Shown in pieces: positions 1 to 6,135 of a DNA stretch of 6,154 nt; the first letter of the stretch is position 1, and each line of letters starts with the position of its first letter. The notes beneath the pieces are model-generated. The model searched no databases and was not told the DNA's origin. It worked only from the letters and a program-made list of their open reading frames with translations. The stretch is taken from positions 1 to 6,154 of the forward strand of contig JAGPHI010000063.1 in the NCBI GenBank assembly GCA_018055565.1, written 5' to 3'. The position numbers and the translations under genes are program-made. This stretch comes from Oscillospiraceae bacterium. Its GTDB lineage: Bacteria; Bacillota; Clostridia; Oscillospirales; Ruminococcaceae.

Positions 1-104
1 ACCGTGATGGCATTATTCAGCGCAGGCAGCTGCCCGCCCGCAAACTGAATATCCAGCACGGGGCCAATAATTTGTGTAACTGTACCTTTATTTTGGCTGA
101 CCAT
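1..104 (-). CDS. atpD: ATP synthase F1 beta subunit, N-terminal fragment (cut by window edge)
   Basis: This is the start of the catalytic beta subunit, which hydrolyses or makes ATP at the alpha-beta interfaces of the F1 head. Only 34 codons and two further bases are present. They read [20 protein letters not shown] and then a stretch containing LPALNNAI, which is the typical beta N-terminal barrel opening (G-x-V-x-Q-I-I-G-P-V-x-D-I/V, then LP-x-x-x-NA-I). Walker A and the other catalytic motifs lie outside the window. The ATG at 102-104 has a clear AAGGAG ribosome site (113-118) with an 8-base spacer. It is the last gene seen in the operon, following atpG after an unusually long 125-base gap that holds a hairpin and a direct repeat. 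The identification is firm because both the N-terminal motif and the gene order agree. Confidence 0.95.
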   Translation of the reverse strand, partial: MVSQNKGTVTQIIGPVLDIQFAGGQLPALNNAIT

Positions 105-118
105 TGGCTAATCTCCTT

Positions 119-139
119 TTTGCAAGGTGTTTTTGCAAA
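119..139 (-). promoter_or_regulatory. Hairpin abutting the atpD ribosome site
   Basis: In the transcript TTTGCAA pairs with TTGCAAA (7 bp, 7-base loop). On the plus strand these arms are 119-125 and 133-139. The hairpin ends about two bases before the AAGGAG of atpD, so it may affect ribosome access or mRNA processing. The same stretch is also a 9-base direct repeat (TTTTTGCAA at 117-125 and 130-138). The pairing is read directly; the regulatory role is inferred. Confidence 0.4.
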
Positions 140-151
140 CGCCCCGCAATC

Positions 152-203
152 ATTTCGTATCCACGTTTACTAACAGTGCATGCAATTTCGTATCCACGTC
201 TAC
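152..203. repeat. Duplicated 19-base sequence in the atpG-atpD gap
   Basis: ATTTCGTATCCACGTTTAC at 152-170 recurs at 185-203 with a single change (T to C at the 17th base), a period of 33 bases. Between the copies sits the perfect 8-base palindrome TGCATGCA (177-184). Two copies with a 14-base spacer are too few and too close for CRISPR. Either a local tandem duplication or a paired binding site would fit. No function is recognised. Confidence 0.75.
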
Positions 204-229
204 CGACAACGGATAACAAATACTAAACC

Positions 230-1075
230 TTATTGTGCCCCCGCAACAATCTCGGTGATTTCCTGCGTAATCGCGCCCTGACGCGCACGATTATATCGCA
301 AAGATAAATCCTCAATCATTTCGCCGGCGTTTTTGCTTGCGGCGTCCATCGCCGTGCGGCGCGCGCCAAGCTCGCTTGCCACGCTTTCGCGCAGCGCGCC
401 ATAAATCAGGCCGCCCACATATTCGGGCACAATCGCGTTATATACCGCTTCGCACGACGGTTCATACAGCACCTCGCTGTTTACCCCGTTTGCGCCTGCT
501 TCGTAATGCAGCGGCAGCAGCTTTAGCACCGCCGGCTCCTGCGAAAGCATCGACACAAAGTTTGTATAGCACACGTGCAATTCATCAAATTCGCCCGCTG
601 CAAATTTGCCGCAAAGCAAAGCTGCAATGGCAAAAGAATCGCCCAGCGACACGGTTTCGGCCACGCCATATGCATGCGACACCATGTCGATATCATGCCG
701 CGCGCAATATTCCAGCGCCTTTTTGCCTACCGGCAGCGCGCAAACGTGGTCATATCCCTCGCTTGCTGCGGCAAACGCCTTAAACACGTTGGTGTTATAG
801 CCGCCTGCAAGGCCTCTGTCGCCCGCAATCACCACAAAGCAGATGCGCTTTGCCTCGCGCTTTGTAACATACACCGACTCAAATTCTGTGTTGCCATAGG
901 CAATGTCGGTCAGCGTAGCGTGCAGCGCGTCAAAATACGGGCGGCTTTGCTCGGCACGTTCCTTTGCGCGGCGCAGCTTTGAAGAAGCCACCAGCTCCAT
1001 CGCCTTTGTAATTTGCATGGTGCTTTCTACGCTGCGAATGCGAATTTTAATATCCTTCATAGAGGAAGCTGCCAT
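230..1075 (-). CDS. atpG: ATP synthase F1 gamma subunit
   Basis: Gamma is the central shaft that carries torque between the c-ring and the alpha3beta3 head. The 281-residue product has the usual length. The N-terminal helix carries IRIRSVESTMQITKAMELVA (residues 11-30) followed by SSKLRRAK, which matches the conserved coiled-coil opening. AGDRGLAGGYN (84-94) is the family's central motif (usually SDRGLCG). The C-terminal helix holds GARRTAMDAASKNAGEMI and ends RQGAITQEITEIVAGAQ, the family signature. The protein stops one residue short of the usual end of that pattern. The ATG at 1073-1075 follows AGGAGTGA (1084-1091) with the GGAG core 12 bases away. A second in-frame ATG (codon 6) has no better ribosome site, so the first is kept. 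It lies 48 bases after atpA and 125 bases before atpD. Confidence 0.98.
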   Translation of the reverse strand: MAASSMKDIKIRIRSVESTMQITKAMELVASSKLRRAKERAEQSRPYFDALHATLTDIAYGNTEFESVYVTKREAKRICFVVIAGDRGLAGGYNTNVFKAFAAASEGYDHVCALPVGKKALEYCARHDIDMVSHAYGVAETVSLGDSFAIAALLCGKFAAGEFDELHVCYTNFVSMLSQEPAVLKLLPLHYEAGANGVNSEVLYEPSCEAVYNAIVPEYVGGLIYGALRESVASELGARRTAMDAASKNAGEMIEDLSLRYNRARQGAITQEITEIVAGAQ

Positions 1076-1093
1076 TTGCGATATTCACTCCTT

Positions 1094-1122
1094 TCCGGAA
1101 AATGTCCGGATGCTCGGCATCC
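1094..1122 (-). promoter_or_regulatory. Two overlapping, alternative hairpins between atpA and atpG
   Basis: Just after the atpA stop the transcript can form GGATGC-CGA-GCATCC (plus-strand arms 1117-1122 and 1108-1113). Alternatively it can form TCCGGA-CATTT-TCCGGA (arms 1105-1110 and 1094-1099). The two stems share bases 1108-1110, so they cannot both form fully. The second lies directly against the AGGAGTGA ribosome site of atpG. No U-run follows, so neither is an intrinsic terminator. Plausible roles are mRNA stability or tuning of gamma translation; this is inference. Confidence 0.4.
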
Positions 1123-1123
1123 A

Positions 1124-2638
1124 TTAAAGCGCTTTGATAAATCGGGCCGTAAAGTCCGCAAGCGCTGTTTTCAGCTGCTCTGTGTTTTCATCGCTCATCA
1201 CGCCGTTTGTGCGGATATCGCTTAAAAGGCCGGCATAGCGCGCGTCCAGTTCCTCGTATAACTCCGCTTCATAGGTGCGCACTGCCGAAACAGGCACCTC
1301 GGTAAGATAATTGTTGATAACCGCAAAGATAATGCATACCTGCTTTTCCACCGCAATCGGCTCTGCACGGCCTTGCTTTAGCACCTCAACAATGCGCTCG
1401 CCCTGCGCCAAACGGCGCTTGGTGTCTGCATCAAGGTCGGAGCCAAACTGTGCAAAGGACGCAAGCTCGCGATACTGGCTATAGGCAAGCTTTAGCGTGC
1501 CGGCCACCTTTTTCATCGCTTTAATCTGCGCGTCGCCACCCACGCGGGAAACCGAGATGCCCGGGTTTACCGCGGGCATAACGCCCGAGTGAAATAGCTC
1601 GCTTTCAAGGAAAATCTGGCCATCGGTGATGGAAATTACGTTGGTGGGGATATACGCCGAAACGTCGCCCGCCTGTGTTTCAATGATGGGCAGCGCCGTC
1701 ATGCTGCCGCCGCCGTATTCCGGCGCAACGCGCGCTGCGCGCTCCAATAAACGGCTGTGCAGATAGAATACATCACCGGGATATGCCTCGCGGCCCGGCG
1801 GACGGCGAATCAAAAGCGACAGCGCGCGGTAAGCCACGGCGTGCTTCGATAAATCGTCATAAATAATCAATACATCTTTGCCCTGCGCCATAAAATATTC
1901 GCCCATTGCGCAGCCCGAATACGGCGCGATATACTGCAAAGGCGCCAGCTCTGAGGCCGTGGCAGATACCACAATGGTATATTCCATCGCGCCTGCGGCC
2001 GTAAGCCCTTCCACAAGCTGTGCCACGGTGGAACGCTTTTGCCCGATGGCAACGTAAATGCAGATAACGCCTGTGCCCTTTTGGTTGATAATGGTATCGG
2101 TGGCAATCGTGGTTTTGCCCGTTTGCCTGTCGCCGATAATCAGCTCGCGCTGGCCGCGGCCGATTGGAATCATGCTGTCGATGGCCTTAATGCCCGTTTG
2201 CAAAGGCACCGACACCTTTTTGCGCTCGATAATGCCGGGCGCGTTCGATTCAATGGGGCGGCGCTCGGTTGTTTCAATGGCGCCTTTGCCGTCGATGGGT
2301 GCGCCCAGCGCATTCACCACGCGGCCAATCAATGCTTCGCCCACAGGCACGCTTACAACACGCCCTGTGCGCTTTACGCTGTCGCCCTCTTTGATGCCCT
2401 CGTCCGAGCCAAGGATAACCAGCGCAACGCTGTTTTCTTCGAGATTCAGCGCCATGCCGTACTCGCCGTTTTCAAATTCCACCAGCTCGTTTGCCATGCA
2501 CTTTTCAAGACCGTGTGCGCGCGCGATGCCGTCGCCCACCAAAATAACCGTGCCGGTTTCGGTGCAGGCGATTTTGTTGTCATACTGTTTAATTTGCTCT
2601 TTGATAATTTTAGAAATATCTTCCGGTTTGAGCTGCAT
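1124..2638 (-). CDS. atpA: ATP synthase F1 alpha subunit
   Basis: Alpha forms the head with beta and holds the non-catalytic nucleotide sites. At 504 residues it is full length. The P-loop GDRQTGKT is at 169-176, the Walker B-like strand [12 protein letters not shown] is at about 256-267, and the alpha/beta signature [10 protein letters not shown] is at 355-364. R365 (in SVSRVG) aligns with the arginine finger that completes the catalytic site on beta. The N-terminal region has the usual alpha form ([11 protein letters not shown], then [10 protein letters not shown]). The ATG at 2636-2638 has GGTGA (2645-2649) six bases upstream, a weaker ribosome site than atpE's. It lies 31 bases after atpH and 48 before atpG. 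Nothing is truncated and no key residue is missing. Confidence 0.99.
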   Translation of the reverse strand: MQLKPEDISKIIKEQIKQYDNKIACTETGTVILVGDGIARAHGLEKCMANELVEFENGEYGMALNLEENSVALVILGSDEGIKEGDSVKRTGRVVSVPVGEALIGRVVNALGAPIDGKGAIETTERRPIESNAPGIIERKKVSVPLQTGIKAIDSMIPIGRGQRELIIGDRQTGKTTIATDTIINQKGTGVICIYVAIGQKRSTVAQLVEGLTAAGAMEYTIVVSATASELAPLQYIAPYSGCAMGEYFMAQGKDVLIIYDDLSKHAVAYRALSLLIRRPPGREAYPGDVFYLHSRLLERAARVAPEYGGGSMTALPIIETQAGDVSAYIPTNVISITDGQIFLESELFHSGVMPAVNPGISVSRVGGDAQIKAMKKVAGTLKLAYSQYRELASFAQFGSDLDADTKRRLAQGERIVEVLKQGRAEPIAVEKQVCIIFAVINNYLTEVPVSAVRTYEAELYEELDARYAGLLSDIRTNGVMSDENTEQLKTALADFTARFIKAL

Positions 2639-2669
2639 TGTGTCTCACCAGCTTTCACATATTCAAGTA

Positions 2670-3200
2670 TTATGCGCCCATCAGCGCTCTTTGCAAGGAT
2701 TCAAAGCGTTGCTTTACCGTGTCATCATAGCAGCGCCCGTCATACGATATACGCATGCCCGCAATCAGCGAAGCGTCGGTTTCAACGGTAAGCAAAATGG
2801 TTTTGCCTGTCATTTCTTCCAGCTTTGCAATCAGCGCTTTTTCTTGCTCCTGTGTCATCGGCACTGCGCATTTTGCCAAAACAGGCAAAATGCCGCGCGC
2901 GATGTACAAGCGCGCTTTAAATTCTTTGGTGCATGCCCGCAGCGCAGAAAGCGATGCGCGCTCGCACAAAATCTTTAAAAAGTTTACAGTATATCGTTCA
3001 ATTTTATCGCCAAATGCCGCTTCCAGCAAAGCTACACGCTCTGCCTTATCCACAGAGGGATTTGAAAGCAGCTTTAAGTAATCGGGCGACTGTGCAAAAA
3101 CCGCAAGCGCCGTTTCAAGGCCGCTTAGCACAGCATCCTCTTTACCCTCTTCTCGCGCAAGGTCATACAGCGCGGTGCCAAATTCCTTTTCGCCGGTCAT
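2670..3200 (-). CDS. atpH: ATP synthase F1 delta subunit (OSCP family)
   Basis: Delta sits on top of the alpha/beta head and ties it to the b-subunit stalk so that the head does not spin. The 176-residue length is usual. The N-terminal helical domain runs to about residue 105 (FGTALYDLAREEG, YLKLLSNPSV, FLKILCERASL). The C-terminal domain has the family signature near 142-161 (DASLIAGMRISYDGR followed by YDDTV), then the closing RFESLQRAL helix. The start ATG (3198-3200) overlaps the atpF stop in an ATGA arrangement (3197-3200). There is no strong ribosome site of its own, so translation is probably coupled to atpF. The family is divergent in sequence, but the end motif and operon position make the call secure. 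Confidence 0.96.
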   Translation of the reverse strand: MTGEKEFGTALYDLAREEGKEDAVLSGLETALAVFAQSPDYLKLLSNPSVDKAERVALLEAAFGDKIERYTVNFLKILCERASLSALRACTKEFKARLYIARGILPVLAKCAVPMTQEQEKALIAKLEEMTGKTILLTVETDASLIAGMRISYDGRCYDDTVKQRFESLQRALMGA

Positions 3201-3703
3201 GACGCATCACCTACATTATTAATAAACGCATCGATAAGGGCCTTATGTGTATCGGGATTAATTTCTTTTTCCACAACCTTGCCCGCCAAATCCAGCGCCA
3301 GCGCCGAAATGTCGTTCTTCAGTTCACTTGCGGCCTTTTTGCGTTCGCGCTCGATATCTGCCTCGGCTTTTGCCTTTACGGCTGCCGCCTCGTTTTTCGC
3401 TTCGTTCACAAGCGCGTCTGCGCGCACAGCTGCCGTGGCGGTGGCGTCTTTCACAATCGCCGTCGCCTCGGTTTTCGCCTCGCCCAAACGCGTTTCGTAT
3501 TCGCATTTCATATCTTCGGCCGCTGTTTTTGCCGTTTCGGCATCTGTGTACAGCGTGTCTACCTGGCTTTTACGCGCCGCCAAAATCTGTTGCACTGGCT
3601 TAAACAGGAAATGCTTTAAGCCCGCTGTTAAAATCAGCAAGTTGCCGATGGTGAAAATAAAAGTCCAAACATTGATTGTTACTAAATCCTGAAACTCTTT
3701 CAC
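3197..3703 (-). CDS. atpF: ATP synthase Fo b subunit (GTG start)
   Basis: Subunit b is the outer stalk: a membrane-anchored dimer whose long helix reaches up to delta. The 168-residue protein opens with a membrane helix at about residues 10-31 (NVWTFIFTIGNLLILTAGL), then the conserved LFKPVQQIL (33-41). A long Ala/Lys/Glu-rich coiled coil follows at about 45-135, and LALDLAGKVVEKEI near the C-terminus binds delta. The start codon is GTG (3701-3703). No in-frame ATG lies close by, and the next Met (residue 65) would remove the membrane anchor. GAGGAAAGGA (3715-3724) lies upstream. The same site also serves an out-of-frame ATG at 3712-3714, giving a four-codon mini-ORF whose TGA overlaps the GTG. 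It lies 81 bases after atpE and overlaps atpH by 4. Confidence 0.96.
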   Translation of the reverse strand: MKEFQDLVTINVWTFIFTIGNLLILTAGLKHFLFKPVQQILAARKSQVDTLYTDAETAKTAAEDMKCEYETRLGEAKTEATAIVKDATATAAVRADALVNEAKNEAAAVKAKAEADIERERKKAASELKNDISALALDLAGKVVEKEINPDTHKALIDAFINNVGDAS

Positions 3704-3724
3704 TGCGTGTCCATTCCTTTCCTC
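3704..3724 (-). promoter_or_regulatory. atpF ribosome site with overlapping four-codon mini-ORF
   Basis: GAGG at 3721-3724 lies six bases before an ATG (3712-3714) that reads Met-Asp-Thr-Gln-stop. The TGA (3700-3702) overlaps the atpF GTG in a GTGA arrangement. For the GTG itself the nearest GG is 12 bases away, a rather long spacer. Ribosomes could load at the ATG and reinitiate at GTG, or load directly at GTG. The layout is seen; the mechanism is inferred. Confidence 0.35.
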
Positions 3725-3764
3725 GGGGATTTTGCCTGGGTCTTTTTGCCCTTTGTGTGAAACA

Positions 3765-3779
3765 GGCTGCTATGCTGCC
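3765..3779 (-). promoter_or_regulatory. Small hairpin just after the atpE stop
   Basis: The transcript can fold GGC-A-GC-ATA-GC-A-GCC, five pairs with an A.A mismatch, six bases after the c-subunit stop codon. There is no U-run. A structure here could protect the atpE message, which must be translated far more than its neighbours. The stem is short, so this is a tentative call. Confidence 0.2.
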
Positions 3780-3784
3780 GCCTA

Positions 3785-4112
<328 letters not shown>

Positions 4113-4126
4113 TGGGCACGCGCCCA
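4113..4126 (-). promoter_or_regulatory. Small GC hairpin between atpB and atpE
   Basis: TGGGC and GCCCA (arms at 4113-4117 and 4122-4126) can pair around a four-base loop, 16 bases after the atpB stop and just ahead of the A/U-rich atpE leader. It has no proper U-run, so it does not look like a terminator. It might mark an mRNA processing or stability boundary between atpB and atpE. The evidence is only the 5-bp pairing. Confidence 0.25.
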
Positions 4127-4142
4127 AACAAGTGCAAAAGCG

Positions 4143-4868
4143 CTATTCCTCTGCTGCGTTTGCGATATACAGCGTGGTAAGCATGCAAAAGATAAACGCC
4201 TGCATCGCGCTGGAAAATAAATCAAAATACACCGACAAAACCGCCGGAATACCCAGCTGAAAAATGGGGATGGTGCCAAGAAAGCCCGGCAGCCAGCCAA
4301 ACACCGCTGTGGACAATGCAGCCAGCGCCGCATACACCAGCGCCGTAATAACGCTGCCCGAAACGATATTGCCAAAATGACGAAAGCCCATCGAAATTGG
4401 CGTTGCAAGCTCGCTTAAAATATTAAACGGCGTCAACACAAAAATCGGCTTTGTAAAGCCCAGTAAATAGCCGCCCACGCCGCCCGTGCGGATTTTGGTG
4501 TACGTAATCAGCACAAACACCAAAAGCGCCCAAGATAAAGTGGTGGATAAATCGCTCGTTGGGGGATACATGCCCACAAGGCTTAACAGGCTTGAAAGCA
4601 CCGACGACGCAAACAGCGCCGCAATAAACGGCGAATAATAGGCAAAGCGTTCGCCCATATTTCCATTTACAAATTTTTGTGCCGTTTCCACCAAAAATTC
4701 CGCCACAACCTGCCTTGTGCCCGTGCCGCGCACGGTCATCCCGCGTGTGAGAAAAATGGCCACGCCTAAAATCGCCAGCATCACCAATATCGAATTGGTT
4801 ACCGTTTCTGTAATGGGGATACCGCCAAGGTTAAATAATATTTTTGCGCCGGTAATGTCAACATTCAT
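4143..4868 (-). CDS. atpB: ATP synthase Fo a subunit
   Basis: Subunit a is the membrane stator holding the two half-channels through which the ion reaches the c-ring. The 241-residue protein has several hydrophobic segments (about 24-41, 78-100, 109-125, 143-160, 169-190 and 205-235). The essential arginine is R163 in ISMGFRHFGN (158-167). AMQAFIFCMLTTLYIANA (221-238) matches the conserved last helix, with Q223 at the usual polar position. The ATG at 4866-4868 is chosen because MNVDITGAKILFNLGGIPIT fits family N-termini. The open frame runs on to 5006, but that extra Arg/Lys-rich stretch matches nothing in the family. The ribosome site is poor: AAAGGA is about 14 bases away. It lies 143 bases after atpI and 85 before atpE. 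Confidence 0.96.
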   Translation of the reverse strand: MNVDITGAKILFNLGGIPITETVTNSILVMLAILGVAIFLTRGMTVRGTGTRQVVAEFLVETAQKFVNGNMGERFAYYSPFIAALFASSVLSSLLSLVGMYPPTSDLSTTLSWALLVFVLITYTKIRTGGVGGYLLGFTKPIFVLTPFNILSELATPISMGFRHFGNIVSGSVITALVYAALAALSTAVFGWLPGFLGTIPIFQLGIPAVLSVYFDLFSSAMQAFIFCMLTTLYIANAAEE

Positions 4869-5011
4869 TTGATATGCCCATTCCTTTCTTTCGGAATATT
4901 GTGCAGCGCGTTGTTTCAATGCCGTAAAGGTTTTGATCGGCGCACGTGTCGGTTTGAACCCGCACAAAAGCACCAATCGCCCGGCGGCGTGTGCGCGTGG
5001 ACGCAAAAGAT
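4869..5011. other. 143-base atpI-atpB gap without a gene
   Basis: This is the longest gap inside the operon. It is GC-rich in its upstream half. The atpB frame stays open through most of it, giving an Arg-rich translation that does not look like protein. No convincing promoter or terminator hairpin is visible. It probably acts as the atpB leader. Confidence 0.4.
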
Positions 5012-5431
5012 TTATCCGTCAAGCTTTTCATCCTCTCCTTGCGCATCGGCCTTAAATTTGCCGCTTGCCTGCAAAAGCAAGATTGTAAACTTTGGAAACA
5101 AAAGCGAAATCACCAGTGCAAGCCCATTAAACACAGGCGCCACAAAGGCCAATATCACAATGCCCACCATCACAAGCTGCCGCACGCTGTAAGACAGCTG
5201 AAACATTTGCTTTGCGTGCTTAATGTCGGGGTCTGCTGCCATCTTTTGCACGGTAAGCCCCATTAATAAAAAATTGCCCACTGCATACACGCCACCCAAA
5301 ACCGAGCCTGTAAGCACTGTGTAATCCCAATAGCCCAAAACGGCAAAAACCACATTCATCACAAGGCAAAAAGCGGCAACCCCGATGGCGACACGGATTG
5401 TCATTTGCTTTGTCGCCTTTTGTATTTTCAA
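5012..5431 (-). CDS. atpI: ATP synthase protein I (AtpI-like, TTG start)
   Basis: AtpI proteins are small membrane proteins at the head of many atp operons. In Bacillus-type enzymes they are linked to c-ring assembly or stability and possibly to Mg2+ supply. This 139-residue protein has four likely membrane helices (about 12-32, 37-60, 84-101, 103-122). A charged loop lies between helices 2 and 3 (VQKMAADPDIKHAK), and the tail is acidic (QGEDEKLDG). The start is TTG at 5429-5431, because AGGAAGTGA (5439-5447) sits seven bases ahead. That ribosome site includes the stop codon of the upstream gene, so the two are likely coupled. The ATG at codon 10 (5402-5404) is a possible alternative but has only a weak AAGG. 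The family is diverse; the call rests on topology, length and operon position. Confidence 0.85.
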   Translation of the reverse strand: MKIQKATKQMTIRVAIGVAAFCLVMNVVFAVLGYWDYTVLTGSVLGGVYAVGNFLLMGLTVQKMAADPDIKHAKQMFQLSYSVRQLVMVGIVILAFVAPVFNGLALVISLLFPKFTILLLQASGKFKADAQGEDEKLDG

Positions 5432-5438
5432 AAGCGAA

Positions 5439-5672
5439 TCACTTCCTGTTCATTTTACGCAAAAATGTGCGTATAAAATCTATAAACGCCGCGGTGCCCG
5501 CGCCAAGCCCCAGCACAATTGCCACAAGGTAAACCCAAGCGCCAAAAGCATACTGCCTTTGCAGCCATGACGCGCCTAAAAGCAAAAGAACAATAGGGCT
5601 TGCCACGGAAAGCCCCACCTGTGTAAGATACACAAGGTTTTTCGAAATGGCAAACCAATCGTTTTTTCGCAT
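5439..5672 (-). CDS. atpZ: AtpZ-like small membrane protein, first gene of the atp operon
   Basis: The 77-residue product has two likely membrane helices (about 14-36 and 44-68) and a basic tail (FLRKMNRK). The WLQRQYAFGAWVYLVAIVLG segment followed by GLGAGTAAF matches the AtpZ/AtpI small-protein family (G-x-WL at the end of helix 1, then a glycine-rich helix 2). AtpZ has been reported to act with AtpI in c-ring assembly, and the two have been proposed as a Mg2+/Ca2+ uptake system for the synthase. The ATG at 5670-5672 has GAGGGG (5678-5683) five bases upstream. In-frame ATGs at 5700-5702 and 5727-5729 fall on the promoter's -10 and -35 boxes and so cannot be the start of a transcript made from it. 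The gap to atpI is only seven bases. Confidence 0.82.
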   Translation of the reverse strand: MRKNDWFAISKNLVYLTQVGLSVASPIVLLLLGASWLQRQYAFGAWVYLVAIVLGLGAGTAAFIDFIRTFLRKMNRK

Positions 5673-5700
5673 TTTTTCCCCTCGCTTGTCTATTATTTTC

Positions 5701-5729
5701 ATTATACCTAAAAAAGCAGAAGATTTCAA
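5701..5729 (-). promoter_or_regulatory. Sigma-A-type promoter of the atp operon
   Basis: On the minus strand TTGAAA (5724-5729) and a perfect TATAAT (5701-5706) are separated by exactly 17 bases. Transcription should begin near 5693-5696, leaving a short leader of about 20-25 bases before the atpZ ATG. It lies directly ahead of the first gene and is the only convincing promoter for the operon seen here. Confidence 0.85.
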
Positions 5730-5765
5730 TCATAATTTTGCCAAAGCATGCAAAAGCGCACAACA

Positions 5766-5825
5766 ATAAAATTTTAAAAGTTTTTTAAAAAATGCATTGA
5801 CAAACATTGCGGAACTTAGTATACT
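5766..5825 (+). promoter_or_regulatory. Strong promoter of the tRNA-Asn gene with A/T-rich upstream element
   Basis: TTGACA (5797-5802) is a perfect -35 box, followed after 17 bases by TATACT (5820-5825), five of six to consensus. The 27 bases before the -35 box (5766-5792) are A and T tracts with almost no G or C, as in UP elements of stable-RNA promoters. The start point should be near 5832. A small CCGCT/AGCGG hairpin (5836-5850) lies in the leader that would be removed from the tRNA precursor. Confidence 0.87.
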
Positions 5826-5864
5826 TTTAAAGTACCCGCTAGACGAGCGGCGGCAACTTCATAT

Positions 5865-5940
5865 TCCTCCTTAGCTCAGTCGGTAGAGCATGCGGCTGTT
5901 AACCGCAGGGTCGTTGGTTCAAGTCCAACAGGGGGAGCCA
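5865..5940 (+). tRNA. tRNA-Asn (anticodon GTT)
   Basis: The 76-base cloverleaf is complete. The acceptor stem TCCTCCT pairs with AGGGGGA (one T.G wobble), and the discriminator base is G. The D stem is GCTC/GAGC. The anticodon stem TGCGG/CCGCA encloses the loop CTGTTAA, with GTT at 5898-5900. The variable loop is GGGTC and the T stem GTTGG/CCAAC holds TTCAAGT. CCA is encoded at 5938-5940. G at position 73 and a GTT anticodon fit asparagine. It stands alone here, with its own promoter and terminator, and is divergent from the atp operon. Confidence 0.97.
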
Positions 5941-5987
5941 AAAAGCAGCGTTCAAATCGCAAGATTTGTACGCTGCTTTTTTTGTTT
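5941..5987 (+). terminator. Intrinsic terminator of tRNA-Asn
   Basis: Directly after the CCA, AAAAGCAGCGT (5941-5951) pairs with ACGCTGCTTTT (5970-5980). There is then one T.T mismatch, a further six pairs (5953-5958 with 5963-5968), and a GCAA tetraloop of the stable GNRA type. A run of seven T follows the GC-rich part of the stem, then G and five more T. This is a strong terminator. A five-A run before the stem could give it weak activity in the opposite direction. Confidence 0.95.
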
Positions 5988-6106
5988 TTGCGCCGCCTGC
6001 CAGCAGCCTTGTGTGCAGCGGCCGCAGTATGCCCATTCGTGCTCCTTGCGGGCAAACCAACATGCCTTTGCGCGCCAATAGCCGCTTTGCCGTTTGCAAT
6101 CCCCTC

Positions 6107-6135
6107 TTTATCTTTCCCCACGTTTGTGCTATAGT
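6107..6135 (+). promoter_or_regulatory. Possible extended -10 promoter pointing out of the window
   Basis: TATAGT (6130-6135) is preceded by TG one base upstream (TGC at 6127-6129), which makes an extended -10 box. At the 17-base distance stands TTTATC (6107-6112), only a three-of-six match to the -35 consensus. It would drive a gene to the right of the window, which cannot be seen. The stretch from 5988 to 6106 holds nothing else I can support. Confidence 0.4.

Noticed and set aside
152..203. Repeat pair as a CRISPR remnant
   Set aside because: There are only two copies with a 14-base spacer, inside an operon, and no cas genes. This does not fit CRISPR geometry.
1126..1135. Palindrome AAAGCGCTTT at the end of atpA
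   Set aside because: It lies inside the last codons of atpA (Lys-Ala-Leu-stop) and is short enough to be chance.
2039..2978. Long open frames on the plus strand (250 and 306 codons) opposite atpA and atpH
   Set aside because: They lie fully antisense to two well-supported conserved genes, have no ribosome site, and their translations look like random shadow sequence. Codon bias in the real genes leaves the opposite frames free of stops.
3245..3692. Plus-strand and alternate-frame open frames across atpF
   Set aside because: The Ala/Lys/Glu-repeat coiled coil of subunit b gives repetitive Ser/Ala/Phe or Arg-rich translations in other frames. These are compositional shadows.
4938..4962. T-arm-like sequence (GGTTTGAACC) suggesting a tRNA remnant in the atpI-atpB gap
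   Set aside because: The flanking stem has mismatches, and no acceptor, D or anticodon arms can be found around it.
4869..5006. Extension of atpB by 46 residues to an upstream start
   Set aside because: The frame is open, but the extra Arg/Lys-rich residues match no a-subunit N-terminus. The remainder starts normally at MNVDITGAK, and there is no ribosome site near 5006.
5700..5729. Earlier ATG starts for the atpZ-like gene
   Set aside because: They fall on the -10 and -35 boxes of the operon promoter, so they would not be in the transcript. The ATG at 5670-5672 has a good ribosome site.
5876..6121. Minus-strand open frame ending in a GLEPTTLRLTAACSTD-like tail
   Set aside because: That tail is the antisense translation of the tRNA-Asn gene, a well-known spurious motif in databases. 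The rest crosses the terminator hairpin. Not a gene.
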